36,676 nt of DNA from Betaproteobacteria bacterium (GTDB lineage Bacteria > Pseudomonadota > Gammaproteobacteria > Burkholderiales > SG8-39): contig CANJXQ010000024.1 of NCBI GenBank assembly GCA_947478805.1, forward strand, positions 1 through 36,676, in the 5' to 3' direction. Position 1 is the first letter of the stretch; each line of letters begins with the position of its first letter. Position numbers and translations under genes: made by a program. Positions 15,326-24,440 of this stretch are shown piece after piece. The notes under the pieces were generated by a model. It was given only the letters and a program-made list of their open reading frames with translations. It had not been told where the DNA came from and did no database searches.

Positions 15326-17380
15326 GTTAAGCGTTGTTTTTCTCATCGTCCCAGCCCCTTGCGGGGATGCCTGCGCCCACTGCAGCCAGCGCTCGACGCG
15401 GCTGCGAAGCTCCGCGCGCAGCTCGGGCGCCATCGGCTCCGGGTCGAAGCGCAGCCGGTAATGCAGCCTGACGATGGCGCGCAGCTCATCGATGCCATCC
15501 GGCTCGAGCCCGCCCTTGGCCAGGCGCGGCAGCCAGGCCGTCAGCGGCTCGGCCGCGTCGCGGGCGAGGTTCCTTGCCGCCAGCAGCTTCTCGATGCGAT
15601 AGAACTCGGAATCGGCCCCGGCCACCGGCGCTGCGCCTTGCGCGCCGGCGAACGCCTGCACGCGCTTTCCCGGCCCGCGGAAGATGCGCCAGGCGAGCCA
15701 CGCGAAGAGCACCACCAGGAGGCCGATCAGGAGCGGCCGCGACACCGTATCGTCATCGGATGTCTGGTAGCGCCCCCAGGCAAAGCGCAGCCACGACCAG
15801 GCGTCGGTGAACCACTGCGTCAGCCCCGCCTCCCCGCCCTCCACGGCGAACCATTGCGGCGGCGTGGTGTCGATGTCAACCCAGGCCCCGTAGATCCAGG
15901 CGCGCGCCCAGGCGTGGGCATGGCGCTCGCGCACCACGAACTCCTCTCCCGAACCGCGCTCCTGCACCGAGAAGCCGGTGGCGTAGCGCGCCGCGATACC
16001 GGCTTCGCGCAACAGCAGCACGGTGGCGCTGGCGAAGTACTCGCAGTGCCCCGCGCGCGTGCGCGTGAGGAAAGTCCCCAGCGCCGTGGGCACCTGCGGC
16101 GACGAGGCCTGGAGCCAGGTGGTGTAGCGGAACTTCTCGGCGAAGAAGCGCTCGATGCGACGGCGCGCCTCGCCCGGCGCGAGGCCACGCAGTCCGAGTT
16201 CCGCCGCCACGGCGCCCAGCGTCTCGCGCTCACGCGCGGGCACGGCGTAGTCCGCGTCGGCCGGCGGCGACTCCACCGACGCGCCCTCCCCTCGGTAGGC
16301 GCGATAGCGCAGGAACCCGGGCGCCGTGTCGACGTTGGTGCTGCCGAAACCGCTACGCCGCAGCTCGGCCGGCGGCAGGCCGTCGAGGAACACCGTGCCG
16401 ATGGGCAGCGCGAGGATGGTCTTGCCGTTCCTCGCATAATCGATCACCTCGACGGCGCGTTCGCGCGCGCGCTCCGCCATGGCGCCAGCGCCGGCACCCG
16501 CTGCGCTGCCGCCCGCCCGCAGCGACCAGCCCTGCTCCGCATCGCCCGGCAACGCATCGAAGTTCACCGGGCGCGCGATCCAGCTCGGGGAAAAGAACAC
16601 GTTGTAGCTGGCGCGATGCAACAGGAGCGGCAGCGGTTGCTCGCCGGAAGGCCCCGCCGGCACATGCACGCGCATCACGATGCGGTCCGAAAGCTTGAGC
16701 GCGCCGATCTGCCCGATCTGGCTGTGGGTGCGAAACGGATTGGCGTCCACCGAGCGGTCGAGCAGCTCGCCCACCCACTCGCTCAACGCCCCCTGGAACT
16801 GGTTGAGCGCCAGGTGCCCGCCATAGCCCAGCACGCTCGCCCCCATCAGCATGGCGAAGGCCACGGTGCGGTGATAGCGCCTCGAGCGCAGGTTCCACAA
16901 CGACCAGGAGGCGAACACCGCCGCGCCAGCGTAGAACATTTCATTCCTGACATTGGCCGTGGAGGCGCCGAGCACGCAGGCGATGACGTAGACGAAGCCC
17001 ATGTCCACGCGCATGCCGGTGGGCCGGCGCGCGCGGAGCGTCACGAACAGCACCGACACATCCAGCGGCGCGCGCACGAGGTAAGCCTGCACCACGGCCA
17101 GCGGGGCGAGCGTCAGCGGCAGCCATTGCGCCATGCCGATCACGGTGCGCCCGGCGCGCGGCGCCTCCAGCGTCACCAGGAGCCACGCGCCCACGGCGAT
17201 CAGCGCCAGCGAGGACAGGTCGGCGAAGCGATTGACGCCCTGCAGATCGAGCGTGAGCGCCGGCCGCCACAGCACCCGCGCCTCGATGGCGATGGCGAGC
17301 GGCACCGCCAGCGGCAGCCAGCCCGTCTGCCAGCCCCAGAAGAGCAGCGCCGCGCCAACCATGCCGAATGGCGTGTTCAC
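15320..17380 (-). CDS. TgpA-like membrane transglutaminase/protease
   Basis: The 686-residue protein has a block of N-terminal membrane helices (about residues 1-180), a large periplasmic domain, a transglutaminase-like core, one more helix (PLLIGLLVVLFAWLAWRIF) and a cytosolic tail with a DUF4129-like region. The catalytic triad is Cys446 in GHCEYFAS, His489 in HAHAW and Asp504 in WVDIDTTP. Pseudomonas TgpA is the known relative; its substrate is not established. The frame extends upstream inside the DUF58 gene, but GTG 17380, 10 bp after the DUF58 stop and preceded by GAGGG, gives a normal N-terminus. It is the last gene of a MoxR-DUF58-transglutaminase operon. Confidence 0.9.
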   Translation of the reverse strand: MNTPFGMVGAALLFWGWQTGWLPLAVPLAIAIEARVLWRPALTLDLQGVNRFADLSSLALIAVGAWLLVTLEAPRAGRTVIGMAQWLPLTLAPLAVVQAYLVRAPLDVSVLFVTLRARRPTGMRVDMGFVYVIACVLGASTANVRNEMFYAGAAVFASWSLWNLRSRRYHRTVAFAMLMGASVLGYGGHLALNQFQGALSEWVGELLDRSVDANPFRTHSQIGQIGALKLSDRIVMRVHVPAGPSGEQPLPLLLHRASYNVFFSPSWIARPVNFDALPGDAEQGWSLRAGGSAAGAGAGAMAERARERAVEVIDYARNGKTILALPIGTVFLDGLPPAELRRSGFGSTNVDTAPGFLRYRAYRGEGASVESPPADADYAVPARERETLGAVAAELGLRGLAPGEARRRIERFFAEKFRYTTWLQASSPQVPTALGTFLTRTRAGHCEYFASATVLLLREAGIAARYATGFSVQERGSGEEFVVRERHAHAWARAWIYGAWVDIDTTPPQWFAVEGGEAGLTQWFTDAWSWLRFAWGRYQTSDDDTVSRPLLIGLLVVLFAWLAWRIFRGPGKRVQAFAGAQGAAPVAGADSEFYRIEKLLAARNLARDAAEPLTAWLPRLAKGGLEPDGIDELRAIVRLHYRLRFDPEPMAPELRAELRSRVERWLQWAQASPQGAGTMRKTTLNE

Positions 17381-17390
17381 GTGCTCGCCC

Positions 17391-18806
17391 TCATAGCGAC
17401 AAGAGATCCTCTTGCACGTGTCCGACGCGCACGCGGTGCACGCCCGCCGCCGCGTAGATCGCCGAATCGATCGCCGCAGCGTCATCCACCACCGCGAGCA
17501 CCAGCAGCTGCAGGCCGGCGGCGCGCAGCGCCTCCACCAGCCGGCGACGGCCTTCATCCCACGCGCCGAGGACGAGAATGCAGCCGCTCAGCTCGCCGCG
17601 CCGCTCGAGCACCGCGCGCTCCAGGTGCTGCAAGGTATCGCGCTCCTGTCGCTGCACCCCCGCCAGCACTTCAAGCAGGTGCTCGGCACGTAGCAAGCCG
17701 CGACCAGCGGTATACACATGGGCCTCCTCGCCCACGAACAGCATGTCGAGCAGGCATTCCTGCGTATCCAGGGTGTAGACAAAGGACGCCGCCACCGACA
17801 CAGCCTCCTCGAAGGCCAGCCCGTCGGCGTCCCCCTCGTGGACCGGCGCAGTGTCCAGGGCCAGCGCATGGCGCTCGAAGAACTCGGTCTGGAATTCCTT
17901 GACGATGGGCTGGCCCAGGCGCGCGAAGCTCTTCCAGTGCATGCGCTGCAGCGGGGCGCCCGGGCGGTAATCGCGCAGGCCGAAGAATTCCTCGGAGTCG
18001 CCCGTCGAGGAGGCCAGCGCCACGCCGCCCGGCTGGTAGCGGCGATGGCCCGCCAGCGTGATCGGCGCGAGGCGATAGCGCCGCGGCAGCACCAGCACCG
18101 ACTGCGGCAAAGCGTTGCGCACGAAGGCGCGGCACAGCCGCAGCGGATCGGTGCGCGCCAGGCTCACGCCGGCAAAGCGCACCGCGCCGCGCCGCCGCGG
18201 CGTCAGGCGCACGTTGACCGCCACCTCACCGCCTGCCGGCAGCACGGGCAGGTCGCGCGCTTCCACCGTGCCGTTGCGCCGCTCGGCCAGCAGCCAGGTC
18301 CAGGCGTAAAAGCCCATGAATTCATCGATCTTGTTGCGCTTGACGCCGGGCTCCTTGGCGCGCGAGAGCTCCGCGCGCGTGGGCCAGTCGAAGGCCAGGT
18401 CCTCGTACAGCGTCAGCCCGCGCTCGGCGCGGCCGGATGCGCTTCCTGTCTTGCGCACCCGCACGCGGTACTCCAGCGGCTCGCCGGCGGTGGCGAAGCG
18501 CGGCAGGTCGCGGCGCACGGCAAACCGCCCGCGATTGCGCCGACGATAGGTCACGGACGTCACGGACAGGAACAGCACGGAGAGCAGCAACAGCGACACG
18601 AGGAACGTGAAGCCCTGGTAGGCCGTGGTCTGCTCGGTGTCGATGCCGAAGAGCGCGAACGCCACCGTCGCCGTCACCGCCACGCGCCCGACGCCGGTGA
18701 GGCGGCGCTCCGACCAATGCGTGAAGCGCGACAGCCGCCGGTACGAGTAGTAGAAGAGCCAGCGCGTGACGGCGCGCAACATCGCCAGCGGGTGCTCGAT
18801 GCGCAC
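17391..18806 (-). CDS. DUF58 domain-containing protein
   Basis: The 471-residue protein has a basic N-terminus, two adjacent membrane segments (about residues 40-85) and then the DUF58 region with its hallmark STGDSEEFFGLRDYRPGAP followed by MHWKSFARLGQPIVKEFQ. DUF58 proteins have a vWA-like fold and are encoded with MoxR ATPases, which are thought to act as chaperones for them. ATG 18806 lies 14 bp after the MoxR stop, and the transglutaminase begins 10 bp after the DUF58 stop, so the three genes form one transcription unit. The C-terminal vWA-like part (ERHALALDTAP) lacks a clean DxSxS MIDAS motif, as is common in this family. Confidence 0.9.
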   Translation of the reverse strand: MRIEHPLAMLRAVTRWLFYYSYRRLSRFTHWSERRLTGVGRVAVTATVAFALFGIDTEQTTAYQGFTFLVSLLLLSVLFLSVTSVTYRRRNRGRFAVRRDLPRFATAGEPLEYRVRVRKTGSASGRAERGLTLYEDLAFDWPTRAELSRAKEPGVKRNKIDEFMGFYAWTWLLAERRNGTVEARDLPVLPAGGEVAVNVRLTPRRRGAVRFAGVSLARTDPLRLCRAFVRNALPQSVLVLPRRYRLAPITLAGHRRYQPGGVALASSTGDSEEFFGLRDYRPGAPLQRMHWKSFARLGQPIVKEFQTEFFERHALALDTAPVHEGDADGLAFEEAVSVAASFVYTLDTQECLLDMLFVGEEAHVYTAGRGLLRAEHLLEVLAGVQRQERDTLQHLERAVLERRGELSGCILVLGAWDEGRRRLVEALRAAGLQLLVLAVVDDAAAIDSAIYAAAGVHRVRVGHVQEDLLSL

Positions 18807-18820
18807 CGGTCCGTCCCCGC

Positions 18821-19753
18821 CTACGCCGGCACCGGCAGCGTCTCCAACAACTCCTCGACCAGCCGGCGGCCGGTGGTGCCGGAGAACTTGGCCTGCGGCT
18901 CGATCACCAGGCGATGCGCGATCACCGCCACTGCCATCTCGCGCACATGTTCCGGGTGCACGAACTCGGCCCCGTCAAAGAGCGCCAGCGCCTGGGCCGT
19001 GCGCGTCAGCGCGATGGAGGCGCGCGGCCCGGCGCCCAGCGACACGCCGGTGGCCGTTCGCGTCGCGCGCACCAGCGCGATGGCATAGTCTCGCACCTCG
19101 GCGCTGATGCGCACTTCGCCCACTGCGGCGCGCAATGCACCGATGTCCGTTGGCGCGACGCAGGCGGCCAGCGCCGCCAGCGGATGCGTGCGCTCCTGCG
19201 AGGACACCACCTCAGCCTCGGTCTGGGCATCCACGTAGCCCAGCGCAAGGCAAGCCGCGAAGCGGTCCATCTGCGCCTCGGGCAACGGGTAGGTGCCGCG
19301 GAACTCCACCGGGTTCTGCGTGGCAATGACGAAGAAATCGTCCAGCTTCCAGGTCTTGCCTTCGATCGACACCTGGCCTTCGGCCATCACCTCGAGCAGC
19401 GCCGACTGCGTACGGGGAGACGCCCGGTTGATCTCGTCGGCTAGCAACACGTTCGTGAAGATGGGCCCCTGGTGGAAGACGAAGCTCTGGTCACGCGGGT
19501 TGTACACCGACACGCCGAGGATGTCCGAGGGCAAGAGGTCAGGCGTGAACTGCACGCGGCGGAATTTCTCGCCGGTGGACACCGCCAGCGCCTTGGCGAG
19601 CGTGGTCTTGCCTGTTCCCGGCAAGTCTTCCAGCAATACGTGCCCCCCGGCCGCATAGGCTGCGAGCAGGCGGCGCAACACCCCGTCCGAGCCGCGGATC
19701 ACCCGGGCGATGTTGGCGTGGATGGCAAGGAAGGTGTCGGCGGGTGAATTCAA
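18821..19753 (-). CDS. MoxR-family AAA+ ATPase
   Basis: The 310-residue protein is a canonical MoxR AAA+ ATPase. It has Walker A LPGTGKTT at 44-51, Walker B LLADEINR at 103-110, sensor-1 VIATQNPVE and the MoxR-specific EAQMDRF segment. The C-terminal lid domain ends with the usual GASPRA-like motif (here LGAGPRAS) and an alpha-helical end. MoxR proteins assemble as hexamers and help mature partner complexes with vWA domains, here presumably the DUF58 protein downstream. The start is TTG at 19753 with GGAG about 9 bp before; no ATG fits better. First gene of the three-gene operon, 164 bp from the preceding minus-strand gene. Confidence 0.93.
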   Translation of the reverse strand: MNSPADTFLAIHANIARVIRGSDGVLRRLLAAYAAGGHVLLEDLPGTGKTTLAKALAVSTGEKFRRVQFTPDLLPSDILGVSVYNPRDQSFVFHQGPIFTNVLLADEINRASPRTQSALLEVMAEGQVSIEGKTWKLDDFFVIATQNPVEFRGTYPLPEAQMDRFAACLALGYVDAQTEAEVVSSQERTHPLAALAACVAPTDIGALRAAVGEVRISAEVRDYAIALVRATRTATGVSLGAGPRASIALTRTAQALALFDGAEFVHPEHVREMAVAVIAHRLVIEPQAKFSGTTGRRLVEELLETLPVPA

Positions 19754-19848
19754 TGGACGGGCTCCGTAAGGCAGTGGAAAACAACCGGAAACTGCGGCGG
19801 CAGCGACAATCTTACCGTGCGATGGCGCTGCGGCGGAGCGAGCCCGAC

Positions 19849-19923
19849 TAATACTGCCAATTCCGATCTATTACCAGCTACTACCTTGTGGAGATACGCG
19901 AATTCCTGACAGGTCTGTCATTC
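19849..19923. repeat. short repeat, copy 2, at the 3' end of the TctC-type gene
   Basis: TAATACTGCCAATTC at 19849-19863 matches 14 of 15 bases of copy 1 (15260-15274). TCTAT and TTACCAGCT follow, and the copy ends with TGTCATTC, which contains the stop codon of the TctC-type gene on the minus strand. The two copies bracket the MoxR-DUF58-transglutaminase operon in direct orientation about 4.6 kb apart. The middle part differs in length and sequence. Confidence 0.5.
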
Positions 19924-20893
19924 CGCTTTGATGTTGTTGTCCCGAATGACCTTCCCCCACTTCGTATAGGTCTCGTTCAGCGACTCCGCATATTGGGAAG
20001 GATCGAGATACATCACCCCATTGCCCACCGAGATGACTCTCTCCACTTCAGGCTCGGCCAATGACTGCTTTATTGCCGCACTCAACCGATCGACGATCGC
20101 GCGCGGCGTACCCGCTGGCGCGGCAATGCCGTGAGAAGCGATGACTTCGAGTTCCGGGTGTCCCAGTTCGCGCGCCGTCGGCACATCCGGAAGCAAGTTG
20201 GTCCGCTGGGGCAACAACACCATGAGCGGAACGGTTTGCCCCGCCTTCACATAGGCGGCATTGGCAGTCAGGCTGTCCACCATGGCAACGAGGTCCCCGG
20301 CCAGGAAATCGATGGTGTATTGGCTGGTGCCCTTGTAGGGAACATGGTTCAGGTTCAGGTTGAATTTCTTTTCGATGAGGATCATCGCAAGGTGCGTGGT
20401 GCTCCCGATGCCATTGCTGCCGTAGGGCAGTTTCCTTTGCGAATTGGTCTTTGCATAATCCAGGAAATCATTCAGTGTCCTTACGTTCGGCAAGGCCTTC
20501 TTGCTGCTGAACAGAAACAGCAGCGATGAGGAAACCATGGCGATGGGCGCCATGTTCTTGTTCGCATCGAAAGGCAGGCCCTGCAGTGCGCGGGCAAGGA
20601 CGTAGCCGCTCGCTACCTCGAGCAGGGTGTAACCGTCGGCCGGACTTGCGGCGACAAAATCGGCACCCACCGCCCCGGTTGCCGGGCTTGTTTTCAATCA
20701 CAACCGGTTGACCCAGCTTGCGACCGATGCTCTGACCAATGGCCCGGAATATGGGATCGGGGGTCGTTCCCGCACCCCAGGGAATGATGATTCTTATCGG
20801 CTTGCTCGGATACTCCTGCGCGACCGTCGATGGTGCAAACGAACCCAGCAATGCCCCTACCAAGACAAAGTGCAGCAAATCGCTCGATCGCAT
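19918..20893 (-). pseudogene. tripartite tricarboxylate transporter solute-binding protein (TctC/Bug family), frameshifted
   Basis: The gene is split into two frames. The first (start ATG 20893, ribosome-binding site AAGGGG) gives a signal peptide ending in VAQ, then YPSKPIRIIIPWGAGTTPD and QPVVIENKPG. After about 20685 the family sequence continues in another frame as ATGAVGADFVAASPADGYTL through to KWGKVIRDNNIKAE. Joined, the product is about 328 residues, the normal Bug length. Restoring two bases (GGCAACC to GGCGCAACC at about 20679-20685) re-joins the frames as KPGATGAVGAD, so loss of one GC unit is the simplest cause. Either the gene is recently inactivated or the base call is wrong. 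Bug proteins bind carboxylates or amides for TctAB transport; no tctAB is present. It follows the amidohydrolase by 31 bp. Confidence 0.85.
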
Positions 20894-20924
20894 GTTCAGC
20901 CCCTTCCCATTGGATGTTTCTCGC

Positions 20925-22427
20925 TCACCTTGCGCGTGCAGACATTGCCGGCTTTTGCGCCGCTCCTGAGCCGGACAGAACCTCCTGCGCCGCCTGTTCC
21001 ACCACCGTACCCTTGAAGAAATCGGGGTTCATCCCGCCATGCAATTCGACGATGTTGCTAAAGGTGAACTCGCGGAAATTCTCCTCGGTGATGAGGCCGT
21101 CATCCACCATCTCCCAGGCCTCCTCCAGCACTTCGGTGGCGTCCGGCACATCGAAGTGCGACACGTCGGAGCCCATGATGGCCTTCATGCGCACCTTCAT
21201 GCGCGGATCGAAGGCCCAGGCGGTGATGGGGTCATCCGCCTCGCAGCCGAAATAGAAGTTGTCCACGAACAGCCGATCGATGTCCGCGACGTCCTCGATC
21301 TTCACATGGGCGAATTCGTCCTCATGCCGGTCGCGCTCGGCCAGTTCCGCCTGCGACTTGTCGTGCACGAAGTGCAGGTTGCGCGCCAGGATCTCGTCGA
21401 GGCGGCCTTCGAAGCGCTTGTTTCCCGCGGTGTACTTCTCCATCAGGCTGCGCACCTCGCCGAGATCCAGTTTCGCCGGATCGAGGTTGCGGTCCAGCGC
21501 TTGCTTGTTGCGCTTCTTCCAGTGCCCGATCAGGTCCGCGTGCAGGTTGCAGGCCCAGCCCACGCCGCCCTCGAGGAAACCGAACTTGAGCGTCGGGAAG
21601 CGCTGCGTCACACCACCCATGAACAGTCCGCGCGCAAAAGCATGGTGGCTCTGCGCGAAGTGGCCCAGGTGGTTGCCGACGAAGCTGGTGGGCGAGGAGC
21701 GGTCGGGCCAGCCCATGCTGCCATTGTGGTTGGTCACCGCCACCTTCAGCTCGACCATCTTGGCCCATACCGGGTCGTAGTCGTAGGGGCTGTCCATGCC
21801 CAGGTTGTCGACATAGACGCGGCGCTTCGCGGGATCGGGCTGCCAGTCGGCATCGGCTTCGATCCGGCGCGGCACGGTGCAGTTCATCACCAGCGCCTTG
21901 AGTCCCAGCGTGCGCACGGCGTACTCGGCCTCCTCGATGGCCTCCGCGGGCGTGTTGAGCGCACACACTCCGGCCGGCGTCATGCGATCGCCATAGGGCC
22001 GGAACATGTCGGCGGCCATGACGTTGTAGGCACGAATGATCGAGCGGCGCATGTCGTCGTCGGGCATGCGCGGCAGCAGAAAGCCGAGGCTCGGGTAGAC
22101 CAGCGCGAAGTCGATGCCCAGGTCGTCCAGGCGTTCATGGAACAGCCGGGGCACCATCGCTGCCGTGCGATCGAGGGTGTTGCTCGGCAACTGCCACCAG
22201 GGCGAACGCTGCATGCGATTGCGGGCGCGCTCGGCCGGCGTCACGCGGTACCAGTCGTAACCAAGATACGCGGACGCCAGCGCCCTGTAGCGGTCCACGC
22301 TCTTCGCACCCGCCACTTCGCCCAGGTAGTCCAGGAAAATCGGCTGCAGCTCCAGCCAGTGGCCATCGCCATCGATCACCGGGTGTTTGAGGCCGCGTCG
22401 GACGCGGCGCGCAGATGTTTCAGCCAT
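20925..22427 (-). CDS. amidohydrolase (ACMSD-like, amidohydrolase-2 family), long form
   Basis: The 500-residue protein has the metal-binding start VIDGDGHWLE (D-x-D-x-H), a barrel middle with GFLEGGVGWACNLHADLIGHW, and GSDVSHFDVPD near the C-terminus supplying the last metal ligand. This is the long branch of the ACMSD/uracil-isomerase-like amidohydrolases seen in catabolic gene clusters, where members hydrolyse or decarboxylate cyclic or aromatic intermediates. The length is well above the 300-350 of basic family members because of an insert of about 60 charged residues around 315-375. ATG 22427 has a strong GGGGAGAGGGGA ribosome-binding region. It lies 37 bp after the D-aminoacylase-like gene and 31 bp before the broken TctC gene. 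Confidence 0.87.
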   Translation of the reverse strand: MAETSARRVRRGLKHPVIDGDGHWLELQPIFLDYLGEVAGAKSVDRYRALASAYLGYDWYRVTPAERARNRMQRSPWWQLPSNTLDRTAAMVPRLFHERLDDLGIDFALVYPSLGFLLPRMPDDDMRRSIIRAYNVMAADMFRPYGDRMTPAGVCALNTPAEAIEEAEYAVRTLGLKALVMNCTVPRRIEADADWQPDPAKRRVYVDNLGMDSPYDYDPVWAKMVELKVAVTNHNGSMGWPDRSSPTSFVGNHLGHFAQSHHAFARGLFMGGVTQRFPTLKFGFLEGGVGWACNLHADLIGHWKKRNKQALDRNLDPAKLDLGEVRSLMEKYTAGNKRFEGRLDEILARNLHFVHDKSQAELAERDRHEDEFAHVKIEDVADIDRLFVDNFYFGCEADDPITAWAFDPRMKVRMKAIMGSDVSHFDVPDATEVLEEAWEMVDDGLITEENFREFTFSNIVELHGGMNPDFFKGTVVEQAAQEVLSGSGAAQKPAMSARAR

Positions 22428-22464
22428 TCCCCTCTCCCCTCATGTGCAATCCATTGAATGCAGG

Positions 22465-24171
22465 CTAACGTGCCTCGGCCAGCGGGCCGCGCAGCACCCG
22501 TCCCGGCATGGCGCCGGTGTGCTCGCCGTCGCGCAGGATGACCTGGCCCGCCACGATGGTCGCCGCGATCCCCGTGGCCCGCTGCTTGAGCCGCAACCCG
22601 TTCGCCGGCAGGTCGTGCGCCGCCTCCGGCATGGCCGGTGCCACCGTCTCGGGATCGAACACCACGAGATCGGCCACGTTACCCGATGCCACCAGGCCGC
22701 GATGCTGCAATTGCCAGGCCAGCGCCGAGTCGAAGGTGAGCTTGCGCACGGCCTGCTCCCAGCTCAGCACGCCCTTCTCGCGCACCCAGTAGGCGAGCAG
22801 GAAGGTCGGCATCGAGGAGTCGATGATCTGGCTCACATGCGCCCCGGAGTCCGACCCGCCGACCACCGAATTGGGATGCATCAGCAGCTTCTCGACGTCG
22901 CGCATGTCGCAGTTGGCAATGGGCTGCACGAAAAACTGCTCGAGATTGGTGGCCAGAGCCGCATCGATCATCACATCGGCCGGCGTTACACCGCGCTCGG
23001 CCGCCAGGCTTGCCACGCTGCGGTAGGGCCCGATCGGCGAGTCGAATAGGCACAGCGCATCCCAGTCCGGGGCACGCGCCTCCACGCCGCGCGAGTTGCT
23101 GCCGTAGGGCCCGTTCATGGCCTCGGCCACCAGTCGAGCGCGCAGCGCCGGGTCCAGCAGACCCGCCTTCTGCGCATCGAGCGGCTTGCTGCGCAGGGTC
23201 TTCCACGTCGGTAACTGATCGAACGGCAGCCGCACCTTGAAGCCGAGGATGGACTGCACCGCGCGGCACTGCACCTGCGACACCATGCGTCCGCCCTGCG
23301 CCACCGTGCGCTCGGTCAGGGCCAGCATCTCCTTCCAGGCATCGCCATGCCATGGCACGTTGACCGTGATGAAGGTCACAGGCCGCCCCGACTCGAGGGC
23401 CAGCGCCTGCAACGCGTCCTGGAATGGCCGCCGCGACTCCGGCGTCCCGAAATTCTCGGTAGTGATCTCGAACAGGCCCGCGCCCAGCGCCCCCATGGCA
23501 TTGACCAGGGTGCGGATCTCGCTCCAATCGGCAACTCGGCTCGGCACCGGCTTGTCGTCATAGGTGCTGTGCGAATCGGTGCGCGAGGTCGAAAAGCCGA
23601 TGGCGCCCGCCTTCAGCGCCGACTCCAGTTCGCGCGTCATCGCCTCGACTTCCGAAGCAGAGGCCTTCTGCTCGAATGCACGCTCGCCCATCACGTAGGT
23701 GCGCAGGGCGCTGTGACCGATATAGCCCGCATAGTTGATGTTCTTCGGCAGCGCATCGAGCACATCAAGGTACTGCGCGAAGGTTTCCCATTTCCACTCG
23801 ATGCCGGCCAGCATGGTCGCTCGCGCGATGTCCTCGGCGCGCTCGATGCTGCGAAAGACCAGGTCTGCTTCGGATGCGCGACAGGGTGCCAGCGTGAAAC
23901 CGCAATTGCCCATGATGGTGCTGGTCACGCCGTGCCACGAGGGGCAGGTGCCCAGCGGGTCCCAGAACACCTGCGCATCCATGTGCGAATGGACTTCGAT
24001 GAAGCCGGGCGCGACGAACTTGCCCTCGGCGTCAATCTCCTGCGCTCCGCGTTCGCGGATGCGACCGATGAAGTCGATCCGGTCGCCCTTGATGCCCACG
24101 TCGGCGCGATAGCGCGGCCGGCCGGATCCATCGACCACCGTACCGTTGCGTATTACCAGATCGAAATTCAT
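22465..24171 (-). CDS. N-acyl-D-amino-acid deacylase (D-aminoacylase) family amidohydrolase
   Basis: The 568-residue protein has the small beta domain (FDLVIRNGTVVDGSGRPRYR), then the metal-binding APGFIEVHSHMDAQ with His61 and His63, and GNCGFTLAPC, where Cys90 corresponds to the metal-bridging Cys of D-aminoacylases. GGSDSGAHV in the C-terminal half gives the catalytic Asp. Characterised relatives remove acyl groups from D-amino acids, but many members of catabolic clusters act on other amides, so the substrate is open. ATG 24171 follows AAGGGAG. It is separated by 269 bp from the upstream aldolase gene and probably has its own promoter. Confidence 0.9.
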   Translation of the reverse strand: MNFDLVIRNGTVVDGSGRPRYRADVGIKGDRIDFIGRIRERGAQEIDAEGKFVAPGFIEVHSHMDAQVFWDPLGTCPSWHGVTSTIMGNCGFTLAPCRASEADLVFRSIERAEDIARATMLAGIEWKWETFAQYLDVLDALPKNINYAGYIGHSALRTYVMGERAFEQKASASEVEAMTRELESALKAGAIGFSTSRTDSHSTYDDKPVPSRVADWSEIRTLVNAMGALGAGLFEITTENFGTPESRRPFQDALQALALESGRPVTFITVNVPWHGDAWKEMLALTERTVAQGGRMVSQVQCRAVQSILGFKVRLPFDQLPTWKTLRSKPLDAQKAGLLDPALRARLVAEAMNGPYGSNSRGVEARAPDWDALCLFDSPIGPYRSVASLAAERGVTPADVMIDAALATNLEQFFVQPIANCDMRDVEKLLMHPNSVVGGSDSGAHVSQIIDSSMPTFLLAYWVREKGVLSWEQAVRKLTFDSALAWQLQHRGLVASGNVADLVVFDPETVAPAMPEAAHDLPANGLRLKQRATGIAATIVAGQVILRDGEHTGAMPGRVLRGPLAEAR

Positions 24172-24440
24172 AGTCGGCTCCCTTAATCGGTTGGTTTGCT
24201 ATCGCTTGAACATTGCTTTCCACTACGCGGTGCACGCCCTCACCACCTCGGGCGTGTGGGGCACGGGTCATAGTCTTGCACCGCGCGACTGTCCCGCGCC
24301 TCGCCCCGGCACCAATGCGCGCACGTCCCCACCTCGAATGAAAGCACCACGGATCCAACGAGCCCCGCCGCCAGGTGTAACGCGTACGCCGAGAACAGAA
24401 CTTACCGCGCGATCCCTTACCTGCGTGCAGGCCATCCTGA

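Noticed and set aside
15359-17902. Long plus-strand open frame opposite the transglutaminase and DUF58 genes
   Set aside because: The product is Arg/Ala/Gly-rich without domains; the opposite strand has clear catalytic motifs in a three-gene operon.
20468-20893. Programmed frameshift in the TctC-type gene
   Set aside because: There is no slippery heptamer with a downstream structure, and this family is not known to use frameshifting. A two-base loss explains the break more simply.
21039-22457. Long plus-strand open frame opposite the amidohydrolase
   Set aside because: It is an antisense shadow; the amidohydrolase frame shows metal-binding motifs and a strong ribosome-binding site.
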